A DNA stretch of 64,000 bases from positions 9,975,011 to 10,039,010 of the forward strand of contig NC_080723.1 in NCBI RefSeq assembly GCF_019097595.1. The letters are read 5' to 3'. The first letter of the stretch is position 1. Each line of letters begins with the position of its first letter. A model generated the notes under the pieces. The model made no database searches and was not told where the DNA came from. It saw only the letters and a program-made list of their open reading frames with translations. The DNA comes from Hemibagrus wyckioides. Taxonomy: Eukaryota; Chordata; Actinopteri; Siluriformes; Bagridae. The position numbers and the translations under genes were made by a program. Shown here piece after piece: positions 52,991-64,000 of the stretch.

Positions 52991-55860
52991 GTTAACCTGA
53001 ATGACTTTATAGGCTGAATTAATGACTTGGCAGGAGACATACTGTAACTCAGCAGAAATCGATAATTCAGGACTTCAGATCCCACAAAGACTATTGTCCT
53101 ATTGTCTTTGCTTCTGGCCTTATAATGACCTAGCAGTTGATCTGCCATGTTCAAGTCTATCCAACCTCCAACACAAAATGTTGGAGATTTTAACAGTGTG
53201 GCAGCTCAATTGGGCTTGGCTACACTGCTATGCAACCTGCAGCACAGTATGCTAGCCATGCTGGAATTCAGTATGCTACAGTGAGCTTTTAACAAGGATT
53301 TGGACATACATCTTAACCACACCTCAGCTTTGTGATGCATGTCCTAGCTAATATGACTGATCATGATTAGGTCAGACTGGGCTAAGAACCAAATGTAGAC
53401 AAAAAGTACTGAGCTCTGATCTACACCTAACCCCAAGTGGTGGGACACCCAAGCCAGGATGTAGCGTGACTCTCCGCCAACCTAGTTTTCACTCTGGGCC
53501 ATGTGTGGTTAGTACAATCTGCTCTGCTGGACATGTGCAAATCAACTCAGAGGTGTGCCAGGGGTGATCTTTGGATGTTTCCAGAATAGGAGAGAGCAGG
53601 TCTCTTATTCAGAATCCAACACACTTGGTTAAAGAAACCACTGTAATCCATACGTTTAAAAAAATCTCTCATTACTCTATAAACTGGAAAAAAATTGTAT
53701 CAAAAAATCATTCCAGTATGGCAACTGGAAAACTGCAGGTCAGACACCAAAACACTACATTTTGTAACTATAACAAAAAAAAAATATCAAAAGCCTTTAT
53801 ACACTAGTTCCAATGATAACATCCAATAAAAATGCTTCATCACTTCCTGTCAACAAATCTGAACAGGACTCAACATAAAGCCGCTCATTTTTTTTGATCA
53901 TCAAATCCAGATTAGATTTTGATTTCATTTTTGATACATACTGTAGCTTCTTCAGTAGAAATGTATTCATGAAACACACGTCACTATGCATCTCATATGC
54001 TGATAAATTCACAGCCAGAACACAGAACTTTACTAACGACTGCATCTGTGCTTTGGGGTGATGCTCACCAGTTCATCACTTCTACAATAAAATCATCCGC
54101 AAGCTGTCACAGTTCCTGGGCTGCAACTTTTCCACTCTGCTGCTTCATCCTCAACATATTATATCTATTTTTATTCCTCTAGCTCCTGTCACCAGGAAAA
54201 CAATAAATAAATCTAGAAATGGACTTCCCACAACAGACCATATTCTTATTAATCTGACAAAACTCATCACATCATAAAAAGAAGTAATGTGAACAGTCCA
54301 ATCGTTCTTATCTTTTACACTACCATGACCAATGAATGCTTACGAAAGAGGTATCATACCGTAGATAGATAAACATGGTAGCACATACACACTAAAAGCA
54401 CCAGTGTGTAGTAGCTTATACTCATTTTTACTGTTCTGTATCCACATCGATGCCAGATCCACTACTACTCAACATTCTCCTGGAATTTTCACTACTAGAT
54501 CTTTTAAATGTTTTCACTATTTTGCTCTCATTTACTCTTCTTCCTCTCATGTTTTGCTGCCATGTTGTGTTTGATTTATTGATGAACTGTATGCCAGCAC
54601 TTTTTTCTCATCTTTTCTCAGTTATTTTGTTTTTTCTCTTTTCCTTCCTTCTCTTGTTTCCCACTCCCTTTATCAGAACTGTCTTAAATTGTCTATAAAA
54701 AGTATGTTTTTAATTTAATTTATATTTGAAAAGTGGTGGTGGGTTAAAATAACAACACTGGCAACACCGGACAGGGTTATCAAGTTTTGCGTTTGTTCAT
54801 TGGCCGGGAATTGTGAGAAACGTGGCTGGTTTGCTCTAGTATGTAACTGGAGGTGGACAAGGTTGCCTATATGACACTCTTAATAAAATATCTTTAAACT
54901 GGATTAAATCAGAATGACCTCATCATAAAAAAGGTTCATTTTTTCCCCCTGAGATCTGAAAATGTTGGCAGGTGGTCAACCCTGACTCAGATGGAGGGTA
55001 TGTGCAATTGAATTTCTGAACCTCGGCGCTGCTCCGCTACACTTTAACTGCATCATTAAAGAACCTTGACAGATTTGCTCAGTGCCATTTGAGTAATGTA
55101 GGGTGTGGGCTAGGCGTGTTAGCCAGCCTCACAGAGGAACATATCACTTTGAAGCCTGCAGCAAATAACATTTAGCTAGAGAGGAAAAGGTCAACTTCTG
55201 TTTAATGAACTGGCTAAAAAAAAAAAAATCAAATATATATTGGCTTTAAGTGCCACAAAGCTGTAACAAGCTGTGAACAGATCGTCTGCGTCTCACCGAG
55301 GCCAAATCTGAGTATTAGTAAATGGAAAGGTACTTTTTCGGCCTCCTTTGGCCTCCCAGATATCTTGCTGGTTTGGCGTGTACGTGTTTAGAGCCCCGTC
55401 TCTGACCTCATGTCCTTGAGAAGATTCACAGAATTTCCAGGAAACTTAAATATAATTCAGCCGCTATGTTAGTAGCAGTAGCAGTGACAGAAACGTGTCC
55501 TGAATATTATATTATAGAAACCTGTCTCAAAATAGCTTCTCATGACTGTTATCCAAATTATTATCAGTACATTAAAAAAAAAATGACTATTAGATAATTG
55601 GTCCAATTATCCGACAACTACAATCTTTATGTATCATACCATTTAAACCAGGATTATAGATCAGATAAATATAAATAGTGAGATGCATACAAATAAATAA
55701 AGACATAAATATATGCTGATGCATTGCTAAAAATACAGAAATCAAATAATTATTTAATCCACAAGATTAGAATATACCATGGCTTTTGATTGGAAGTATT
55801 GCCGTGAATCGGGATCGGGTGCCTTCTCAAGGGCTTTACCTTTACCTTTTTGTAAAAACA
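52991..55860. other. Non-coding stretch
   Basis: Several small open frames without recognised domains; no repeat with a second copy in the window. Confidence 0.35.
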
Positions 55861-55864
55861 ATTA

Positions 55865-56005
55865 TATACACTCAATGCCACTTTATTAAGATCACCTGTT
55901 TGTAGACTTGCAACGATGTAATCAGCCAATCCTGTGGCAGAAGTGCAGTGAATAAAATCATGCAGGTTCAGGTGGAGAGGATCTGTTAACATTCACATCA
56001 CAAAT
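55865..56005 (+). repeat. End of a DNA-transposon-like fish repeat
   Basis: tgccactttattaagatcac, gtaatcagccaatcctgtgg, gaataaaatcatgcaggttc is characteristic of a widespread fish repeat beginning with cactttatta. Only this end is present. Confidence 0.5.
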
Positions 56006-56861
56006 AATTCTAAATAAATGCTTGGGAGAATGGGATCTCAGCTCTCTCAGTCAGCTATGTTAGCTAACATGCCAACATAGAGGATGGGGATTCTTTCTGT
56101 CTGTCGTGCTGACTCGTGAGCATCTGTCGAGCGCTGTTAGCACTGTTCATCCTTCCTGCTGGACTCTGCTCCCTCAGTGCTTTTTTTTGTCGCGTGTTTG
56201 AGTCGTTTTCCCTCCACTTTAACACATGCTGCTCTCAGCTAGCTGCTAAGTTGCAGTTACAGTTAATGTTGTGGCAGTCAGACACATCAATCACCAGGGC
56301 AGCTCAAGGCCAGATGGCTCACGTGCCTTAAATGAAACTTCCTCCACATAGAAAATGTTTAAGCCAGAGCTGAACATGAGCCAAGAGCACGGGGAAAAGG
56401 CATACAATTGGCTCAAGGGTTTAATGGCTGAGGACACACAGAAATTAGTAAAACGTGGACGTGATGGCTAAAACATACAGCTAGAAAAAAAGGGAACAGA
56501 CCAGAATCTTTATAACATTTCTGTGACTTTTTATAGTCGCCTTTAATACATTTCATGGTACTGTCAGCATGACATGTTCTTTACACAGTGTAATTTCCTG
56601 TTTCTTTTAAATGCTTTTTGCTCCAAGAAACTGGTCATAGGATGAAACTTGGTGAGAAGAAGAGAGCAAAATGGAGTATGGAACTAAAAGGATGCTAAAA
56701 GCAAACAAGAATCTAGGTGGTATAAAAAGTGCCTTTAATTTAGTTGGGTATATTATATTAATTATAGTATGTATGGCACAATCTTATTATTCTATGGCCT
56801 ACTACTATAATACAGTAGCACCCGGTTTAAACCATGGCCATTTCTGCTTTAATTTTTGAAT

Positions 56862-57225
56862 AATTCAATTTTAATTTAATTTAGCATTTTTAACAGTGGA
56901 CTTGTCTCAAATCAGCTTTACAGAAGTATAGAAACATAGAATAAAAATTATGAAGTTTAAAGTTAACATTTATCCCTAATGAGAAGCCTAATGTAGAGGT
57001 GGAAAGGAAAAACTCCCAGAGATGATATGAGGAAGAAACCTTGAGAGGAACCAGGTTCAGAAGGGAACCTCATCCTCATTTGGGTGACACTAGACAGTAA
57101 AAAATTTAAATGTTGATGTAAATGTCCTTTCTTCAACAGTTTATAGTCACAAGAATGGTGCAACCAAGAGCTCCTGAGGAACAGTAAAACAGATATGAAG
57201 CTCTCTCTGAGCTCTAAATATTTTC
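56862..57225 (+). repeat. Dispersed repeat family E, without minisatellite
   Basis: acagtggacttgtctcaaat, atgatatgaggaagaaacct, agggaacctcatcctcattt, gggtgacactagacag, then about 30 bp and aatgtcctttcttcaacag, accaagagctcctgaggaac. Same order as 19.46-21.36 kb, but the 1.45-kb tandem block is absent. Confidence 0.8.
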
Positions 57226-58677
57226 TGATAGTGCCATCACATTAAACCCCTAATAGCCAGGAATCCAAGTCGGCATAATTGGTCAAGCTGTCTGGATGGG
57301 AAGGATGGCGTAACTTCTCTTCTCCATCAATTAGAATGACACTCGCCAATAGCGGATGTCTGTGGGCTCATGTTTATGAAGGAGGGCAGTTAGTGCATTC
57401 CTCCAAGTGTGATATTGTGTGCGCAGCAGCTCGAAAAGATACAGTGGCTGAGGAAAATGTGTTAGCGCTCATCCATGTCGTGCAATGAAGTGTCTACTTA
57501 GTGGGAACTGGCAACGGCCAAATTGGGAGAAAATTGGATAAAAAAATGTCATTGTTATGGCAGACAGATTGTTCAATTATGAGCTGGTTCCCTTTACTTT
57601 TCCCCCCAAACACTAGATTGTAGATTGTAGCATTAAAAAACTAAAGAAGCAAAATTAAAATGTCAATTATATTTTTGGCAAGGAAAAAATTTAAAAGAAA
57701 AATGTATTTTGAAGAAAATATTCTTTTGAAAAAGAAATTGTAACATCTGATTTGAGAATTAAGTTAAATTGTTATGTCAATATTTAAACAGTAAAAATGC
57801 ATTTCACACATCCATGACACTAACTTGACAGATTCCACCCCAACGCCACCCTCTGATATTTTTTTGTTCATTTAAAAAAATCTACTATAAAGATCAGTAC
57901 TAGAAAAAAATTCCAATATTTTTCATGACAACTCTTTGCTTTTAAAAATGCATCAATAGACTCACATACACTTTATACACTTTTATGAGTCTTCCACAAA
58001 TTCTTCTGAAGACTTGGACTGTCACACTTCTGTTTTTGCAGGAAATCCCTGACAGCCAGCAGTCAATTTTTTTTCTTGAAAAGTGGTGTATTATGTAGTA
58101 CGTTACTTTCTTCACTGACATACCAACATTTTCTGTCACATTGGGTTCCTGCTGGAAGAATTTGGGTTCCTCAAATCTAAAATATTTATTTATTTATTTA
58201 TTCTGAAATTTCCTAACAGTGCAAAAGTCATCAAACAAACAAACAAGGCAAAAAATTGTATTTAAATATTTGAGAGTGTCTGTATATCCCTTTGTTAACA
58301 TTTTATTAGTGGATAAATGAATCATGACAAATTCTTAACCAAGCAGGAACTTGCTAAATTATTGGATACTATAGATAGCATACTGGATTGCATGTATTTT
58401 TCTATTCAGGTCCATCAAAAATGACCACAAATCTCTACTCATAATTAACACAGTTAAACTACTTATTATGTACAAAGAATAATGATGGAATTACTGTAAT
58501 ATTGACTGTACTGTAAGACTGAGTAGCTGTTTGAATTTGCCTGAAATGTGTTGTATAGTCAATTCTGTGTATAATGTGATATAACGTAGTGATTTTTGGT
58601 GAAAGGAATTTTAGGAATATTCCCATTGCTCAGCAGCACTTATGCCATTTTACACCCATGAATGAGTGATAGAAGAA
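57226..58677. other. AT-rich non-coding stretch
   Basis: Nothing recognised. Confidence 0.35.
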
Positions 58678-58925
58678 GAACCGAGGGCATGAAGTCTTTA
58701 TTATCGCCACACATACATTACAGCACAGTGGAATTCTTTTCTTCGCATATCCCAGCTGGGGAAGTTAGGGTCAGAGCGCAGGGGCAGCTACGATACAGCT
58801 CCCCTAGAACAGAGAGGGTTAAGGGCCTTGCTCATTTGCCCAACAGTGGAGCTTGGTGGTGCTGAGGCTTGAACCCCGATCCTCCAACCAATAACCCACA
58901 GCCTTAACCACTTGAGCCACTCACA
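58678..58925 (-). repeat. SINE family S1, near-complete reverse copy
   Basis: On the minus strand: tggctcaagtgg (A-box type, about 58919-58908), ggttcaagcc (B-box type, 58875-58866), ttaaccctctctgttctagg, the alternating gctgaccc-like segment and aagaattccactgtgctgta, ending in aataaagactt. Complete tRNA-like head and 3' end. Confidence 0.8.
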
Positions 58926-59331
58926 AAAAGACAAGAATTCTGGATCACTTTTTATTGATTAAGTGATCCACAAAGCTACAGCGCTATACATAGCTTAATT
59001 TCTGGATGGGAAGAAGTCAAAAGAAAAAAACAAACAGGAGTGTCAGGTAAGCAATACTCAAGTAACAGCTATTTAATTGGTTTTCAATAGGCATTCTAAG
59101 ACACGATTAAAGTGCTAATCCCACCACTCAACAGTCCCATCAGTCAAATTAAGCTTAATGATTTGAACCCAGCACTCATACTGGTCCATGTCATTTCTGG
59201 AAAATTGACAATTGTGAGCCCTTGGGTTATGTCCCAGTCACTCAGAGAGACAACACAGAGATTTGTTCCAACACAGTAGATTAAATACAGACTGTAAAAA
59301 GCAATCAAAAGTTTAGTCATACGCCTACATA

Positions 59332-60579
59332 CACTATATTGCCAAAAGTATTCGCTCACCTGCCTTCACTCGCATATGAACTTAAGTGACATCCCATTCC
59401 TAATCCATAGGGTTCAATATGACGTCGGTCCACCCTTTGCAGCTATAACAGCTTCAACTCTTCTGGGAAGGCTGTCCACAAGGTTTAAGAGTGTGTTTAT
59501 GGGAATTTTTGACCATTCTTCCAGAAGCGCATTTGTGAGGTCACACACTGATGTTGGACGAGAAGGCCTGGCTCTCAGTCTCTGCTTTAATTCATCCCAA
59601 AGGTGTTCTATCGGGTTGAGGTCAGGACTCTGTGCAGGCCAGTCAAGTTCATCCACACCAGACTCTGTCATCCATGTCTTTATGGACCTTGCTTTGTGCA
59701 CTGGTGCACAGTCATGTTGGAAGAGGAAGGGGCCAGCTCCAAACTGTTCCCACAAAGTTGGGAGCATGGAATTGTCCAAAATGTCTTGGTATGCTGAAGC
59801 ATTCAGAGTTCCTTTCATTGGAACTAAGGGGCCAAGCCCAGCTCCTGAAAAACAACCCCACACCATAATCCCCCCTCCACCAAACTTTACACTTGGTACA
59901 ATGCAGTCAGACAAGTACCGTTCTCCTGGCAACCGCCAAACCCAGACTCGTCCATCAGATTGCCAGATGGAGAAGCGCGATTCATCACTCCAGAGAACAC
60001 GTCTCCACTTCTCTAGAGTCCAGTGGCAGCGTGCTTTACACCACTGCATCCGACGCTTTGCATTGCACTTGGTGATGTATGGCTTGGATGCAGCTGCTCG
60101 GCCATGGAAACCCATTCCATGAAGCTCTCTGCGCACTGTTCTTGAGCTAATCTGAAGGCCACATGAAGTTTGGAGGTCTGTAGCGATTGACTCTGCAGAA
60201 AGTTGGCGACCTCTTCGCACTATGCGCCTCAGCATCCGCAGACCCCGCTCCGTCAGTTTACGTGGCCTACCACTTCGTGGCTGAGTTGCTGTCGTTCCCA
60301 AACACTTCCACGTTCTTATAATACAGCTGACAGTTGACTGTGGAATATTTAGGAGCGAGGAAATATCACGACTGGATTTGTTGCACAGGTGGCATCCTAT
60401 CACAGTTCCACGCTGGAATTCACTGAGCTCCTGAGAGCGACCCATTCTTTCACAAATGTTTGTAAAAACAGTCTGCATGCCTAGGTGCTTGATTTTATAC
60501 ACCTGTGGCCATGGAAGTGATTGGAACACCTGATTCTGATTATTTGGATGGGTGAGCGAATACTTTTGGCAATATAGTG
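59332..60579 (-). mobile_element. Tc1 family B element, complete and apparently intact, 1248 bp
   Basis: The first 28 bases of each end form a perfect terminal inverted repeat (cactatattgccaaaagtat, then tcgctcac), flanked by TA duplications at 59330-59331 and 60580-60581. It holds a single uninterrupted transposase. This is the best candidate in the window for a recently active autonomous transposon. Confidence 0.96.
59414..60445 (-). CDS. Tc1/mariner transposase, DD34E, full length (343 aa)
   Basis: It cuts and pastes its own element into TA sites by binding the terminal repeats. Start: [10 protein letters not shown], the usual Tc1 position; the frame is open 28 codons further upstream but those precede the conserved start. 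Residues 1-110: paired-like helix-turn-helix region with an SGRPRKL AT-hook-like linker at about 58-64. Catalytic domain: D154 in LWSDESRF, D245 in [10 protein letters not shown]280 in [13 protein letters not shown]. There are 34 residues between D245 and E280, the Tc1 signature. A glycine-rich [17 protein letters not shown] lies at about 187-203. The protein ends GGPTSY. Length matches normal Tc1 transposases (about 340). Key residues and frame are intact; activity is unproven. Confidence 0.95.
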   Translation of the reverse strand: MGRSQELSEFQRGTVIGCHLCNKSSRDISSLLNIPQSTVSCIIRTWKCLGTTATQPRSGRPRKLTERGLRMLRRIVRRGRQLSAESIATDLQTSCGLQISSRTVRRELHGMGFHGRAAASKPYITKCNAKRRMQWCKARCHWTLEKWRRVLWSDESRFSIWQSDGRVWVWRLPGERYLSDCIVPSVKFGGGGIMVWGCFSGAGLGPLVPMKGTLNASAYQDILDNSMLPTLWEQFGAGPFLFQHDCAPVHKARSIKTWMTESGVDELDWPAQSPDLNPIEHLWDELKQRLRARPSRPTSVCDLTNALLEEWSKIPINTLLNLVDSLPRRVEAVIAAKGGPTSY

Positions 60580-60581
60580 TA

Positions 60582-61124
60582 TGTAAAATGTTATTCGGTT
60601 TATTGACAAAGCACTTGAGTTTGGTGTCTGCTTGTTAAATTGTTATTGCTCCTTGAACTCATTACCATGATCTCTACATCCATTTCTGCTGCCTAACCAC
60701 AAGTTTATTTCTAATTCAATGCATTTCTCATTTAATTCTGAATATACCAACAACATCAAATAGTTCACAGTTGGGTAATTCTTATTTATAATTTGATTTA
60801 AAAACATACAATGAAAGCAAAACTTTAGAACTCTGGTGTTTCTCATGAAAGCAGCGGAGCTGAACAGACTACAAGGAATTCATTTAAATGTCATAAATAC
60901 TCTTACAGTTTAGTTTTAGTAAGAGTCCAGGAGGCTGATGGCAAATGATTATGATCACTAAGTTAAAGTTTCAGCCTGAAATTCTGATATTTTATGGAAT
61001 TTGTACCTGGATGGTGGATGTAGAAGGAGTTTCGATGGTTATAGTATAGTACCCTTTTTTCTTCACCTGCAGTCGACTTCCTGTGCTTAAACGTCTGTCA
61101 CCTATTATCTTTGTACTCCTGTGT
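60582..61124. other. Non-coding stretch
   Basis: Nothing recognised. Confidence 0.35.
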
Positions 61125-61378
61125 AGCTAGCTGGCTAGTAGCTTTCTAACAGAAAGAAAACAGAGAGAATATACATGATATAGATTCTTTCATAGCAGCT
61201 CAGTATGTAGCTAGCAGTCTAGTAGGTCAGTGTAGCTAGCTGGCTTGCAGCTCATTGTGTAGCTTGTTGGCTAGAAGCTCAGTGTATTGTCAATTTTGCT
61301 AGTAGCGTAGTATGTAGCTGGCTGTCTTGAAGCCCAGTGTATAGCTAGCTGGCTAATAGCTCAATGTGTAGCTTGTAA
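61125..61378 (+). repeat. GCTAGC-rich array, arm 1
   Basis: Degenerate units of roughly 27-30 bp of the form gtgtagctagctggctagta + gctcagt. It is the reverse complement of the array at 62250-63060. Confidence 0.85.
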
Positions 61379-62249
61379 AATGCATGATACAGTTTCAGGC
61401 TAATTTGGATTCTTACACAGTAGCTGGCAACCAAATGTAAAAATCTAAGTACACATTAAATTTTTGGCATTTAAATACAGATGTGTCATTAATTAATTAT
61501 GAACGGAGTAACTGCTGTGCAAAATTTTGTATTTTGTTATTTGTAATATATATATAATCACCTGTGCTGTATCTGTGTTATGAGAACCATTACTGCATAT
61601 ATGGTATAATATAAATCAATTTAAAATTTTGCAGTTTTATTTCCAGGTATTACTAAACAGAAAGAAACACTGCTTTATGAAAACATGTTCATACTGTGAG
61701 CAACAGAATTCATCATCTATTACTGATACAGGTTATTGTTTTTTCCATATGAATCAATTCTCTGGAAAAAGTAGAAAGTCTGAAATTGCTTGCTGCAGGA
61801 CAATGTTGATATTGCAGAATGAATTTTAACTGATGAAGTGTTGCATGAAGCCTCATTAAAAGTTTGTATTTATGTATTTTTGTTCATTAGACTATGATTT
61901 GAGAAAATGAAACGGTGAAAAGTGCCGTCAGCTTTGATAATCCTCTGGCATTATTTTGTTAGGATAATCAAACATACAAGATGTGAGCATTTCAAATTCT
62001 TCTTCAAAGCAAAAGGCAAATTCTAAATGTCATTCTTGCTAGGTAAAAGAGGAAAAAAACCCTTTGCTCCTTTCATTTTAGGGGCAGCCCGCCCTCTGAA
62101 ATGTGATTAGTTGACTTGAAAGCACAGAGCAAAGCACCTCTTGGGTGAATCAAACATCGTTACCTTCAAATTACTTTAAGTAAATAAGACACATGAAAAC
62201 CGGGTTCTCCAATATGCATACATTTTTTCTCTATTTCTGTGTAAAGGCT
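61379..62249. other. Spacer between inverted arrays
   Basis: AT-rich, non-repetitive, no gene recognised. Confidence 0.4.
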
Positions 62250-63060
62250 ATTAGCCAGCTAGCTACACTAAACTACTAACCAGCTGGCTAGATACTGAGT
62301 CACTAGCCATTTACCTACACTGGGCCACATGTCAGCTAGCTACACAAAAATATTAGCCAGCTAGTTACACTAAGCTACTAGCCAGCTGGCTAGATACTGA
62401 GCCACTTGCCATTTACCAATACTGAACCAACTACATACTGTGCAACTAGGCATCTACCTACACTGTACTACTAACCTGCTAGGTAGATCCTGAGTCAATA
62501 GCCATTTACCTACACTGAGCTACAAGTCAGTCAGCTACACTCTGAGCTACTAGCCATCTCCCTACATTGGACTACAAGCCAGTCAGCTAACTAAATTGAA
62601 CTACTATCCAGCTGGCTAGATACTAAGCCATTAGACATTTACCTACACTGGGCTACTAGTCAGCCAACTACACACTGAACTATATTAGCCTTCTAGGTAG
62701 GTACTGAGTCAATAGCCATTTACCTACACTGGGTATTAGTCAGCTAGCCACACAAAGCTACAAGCCAGCTAGCTACACTGCGCTATTAGCCATCTCCCTA
62801 CACAGATCTACTAGACAACTATCTACACTGAACTACTAACCAGCTGGCTAGATATCGAGCCACTACTACTAGTAAATACGCATGGTGTATTTACCTACAC
62901 CAAGCTAAAAGCCAGCCAGCTACACACTGAGCTACTAGCCAGCGAGCTACACAAAGATATTAGCCAGCTAGTTACACTAAGCTACTAGCCATCTACCTAC
63001 ACCAGGATATAAGACAGCTAGATTTATTCACTGATCTACTAACCAGCTACAATTAGAACT
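62250..63060 (-). repeat. GCTAGC-rich array, arm 2 (inverted)
   Basis: Degenerate units such as agccagctagctacactgag + ctact, with a variant agccatttacctacac. Several units form a longer period of about 80 bp (cagctagctacac at 62254 and again near 62334). Orientation is opposite to arm 1. Confidence 0.88.
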
Positions 63061-63801
63061 ATAGTGGATATGAAGCCATCTGAAGGAATAAATGGTTCTT
63101 CATAACCACACAAACTCTATGATTCTCATCGAATAATGGAGCTTGATCCTTACATCCACATCAGCTGAAAAATAGATGGTATGGATGGTGAGTGGTCCAT
63201 TTTACATGATGCTCTGACCAGTGGTGATTTCTTTAAATGGATATAAAACATTGTTAAGACTGTCCCCTGCATCTGCAGTTGCTTGTTTTACATAATTTAG
63301 AAACCTCTTTATTACTAGATGTAGTTTTTGTATGATGGTCATGTTTCTGTGTATTGAGATTTTGATCTCATTTTGCCATCTAACCTTCACTAAAGAAGGG
63401 AATTATGACATAAACGTTCTTTTTCCTGTAAACAGCCATGGCTTGCTTGCAGTCAAAAGCAGGAACACAGCCTGCACTGAATAAAACCGACAGCATCTCA
63501 TTACCAAATGCTCGCTTGTTTTCTTCTTAGCTGTTGCTGCACCATTAATATTCCTCTACACAGAAAGTACACCTAGTTGTTGCAAATTACTGAGGATTTT
63601 CCTGCACACCATAGTGCTCCTTGCAGAATGATTACAGTGCCATATGGGGATTTTTTGAATTCAGCTCCAGTTTTAATCACAGTTTAATGGATGTTTCTGA
63701 ATAGCAATAGCAAGAGATAGCAAGTGCGTGATCATGTGACTTTGTGTTACAGCCTTGATGGACAAGTATGATTTTTTAAAAACATTTTTGTATATATATC
63801 T

Positions 63802-63832
<31 letters not shown>

Positions 63833-64000
63833 TATGATCAACAGCTGAACAGCATAAAAATTAGATGCTAATTTCTGGTACAGATTGGTGTCAGATTGCC
63901 CCCTTCTCCGTGACCTACGTTTCCATGGCAATAAGATTTTTTATTTATTTATTTTTTTTTGCCATTGGTTTATTTTCTTTAGTAGATTCACTTGTTTCTT
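63061..64000. other. Non-coding stretch with (TATC)/(TA)n
   Basis: A (TATATC)n/(TA)n run lies at about 63790-63835. No gene was recognised. Confidence 0.4.

Noticed and set aside
59376..60122. 248-codon frame opposite the Tc1 transposase, and the matching 264-codon frame at 34964-35758
   Set aside because: Antisense shadows of the transposase; the other strand has the DDE protein.

Overview
This window is vertebrate nuclear DNA, almost certainly from a teleost fish. It has one spliced gene with vertebrate GT-AG introns, several Tc1/mariner families, tRNA-derived SINEs, LINE 3' ends and very abundant microsatellites. The Tc1 and SINE families would fit an otocephalan such as a catfish, but that is only an impression. 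Operons, ribosome binding sites and CRISPR arrays do not apply.

The only recognisable host gene is hmg20a (HMG-box protein 20A/iBRAF) on the minus strand. Seven coding exons lie between 18754 and 14075. They join in phase into a predicted 291-residue protein with a basic stretch, an HMG box, a coiled coil and the conserved C-terminal block. A CpG-rich segment at 21.79-22.49 kb, with a YY1-type motif and a good splice donor, is the likely promoter and 5' non-coding exon. The 3.6-kb intron that follows holds a 1.45-kb minisatellite.

Layout: 0-5.2 kb has scattered CpG-rich DNA with two CRE palindromes, a Tc1 remnant, a 750-bp compound CA/CT/CG/TA satellite and a CpG island at 4.6-5.16 kb. 5.2-14 kb is non-coding, with a GACA/GATA array, an old 0.5-kb direct duplication and a 530-bp polypurine tract. 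14-22.5 kb is hmg20a. 22.7-31.2 kb is a graveyard of Tc1 copies, deletion derivatives and SINEs. 34.1-36.9 kb holds a Tc1 remnant, a nearly full-length but broken Tc1 copy beside it, and a LINE 3' end. 39.3-41.1 kb is a degenerate TCTAC/CTAAT array grown from a LINE tail. 41-59 kb is mostly anonymous, with SINE and Tc1 pieces. 59.3-60.6 kb is a full-length Tc1 element with an apparently intact transposase. 61.1-63.1 kb carries two inversely oriented arrays of the same GCTAGC-rich repeat.

The most notable observations are the structurally complete Tc1 copy and its broken sister, the minisatellite that expanded inside a dispersed repeat (an unexpanded copy sits at 56.9 kb), the inverted arrays at 61-63 kb, and a hmg20a 3' splice site whose pyrimidine tract is a microsatellite. 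I found no evidence of a novel multi-gene system. If mammalian synteny holds (HMG20A divergent from PEAK1), the DNA right of 22.5 kb could be 5' intronic sequence of that neighbour, but I recognised no exon of it.
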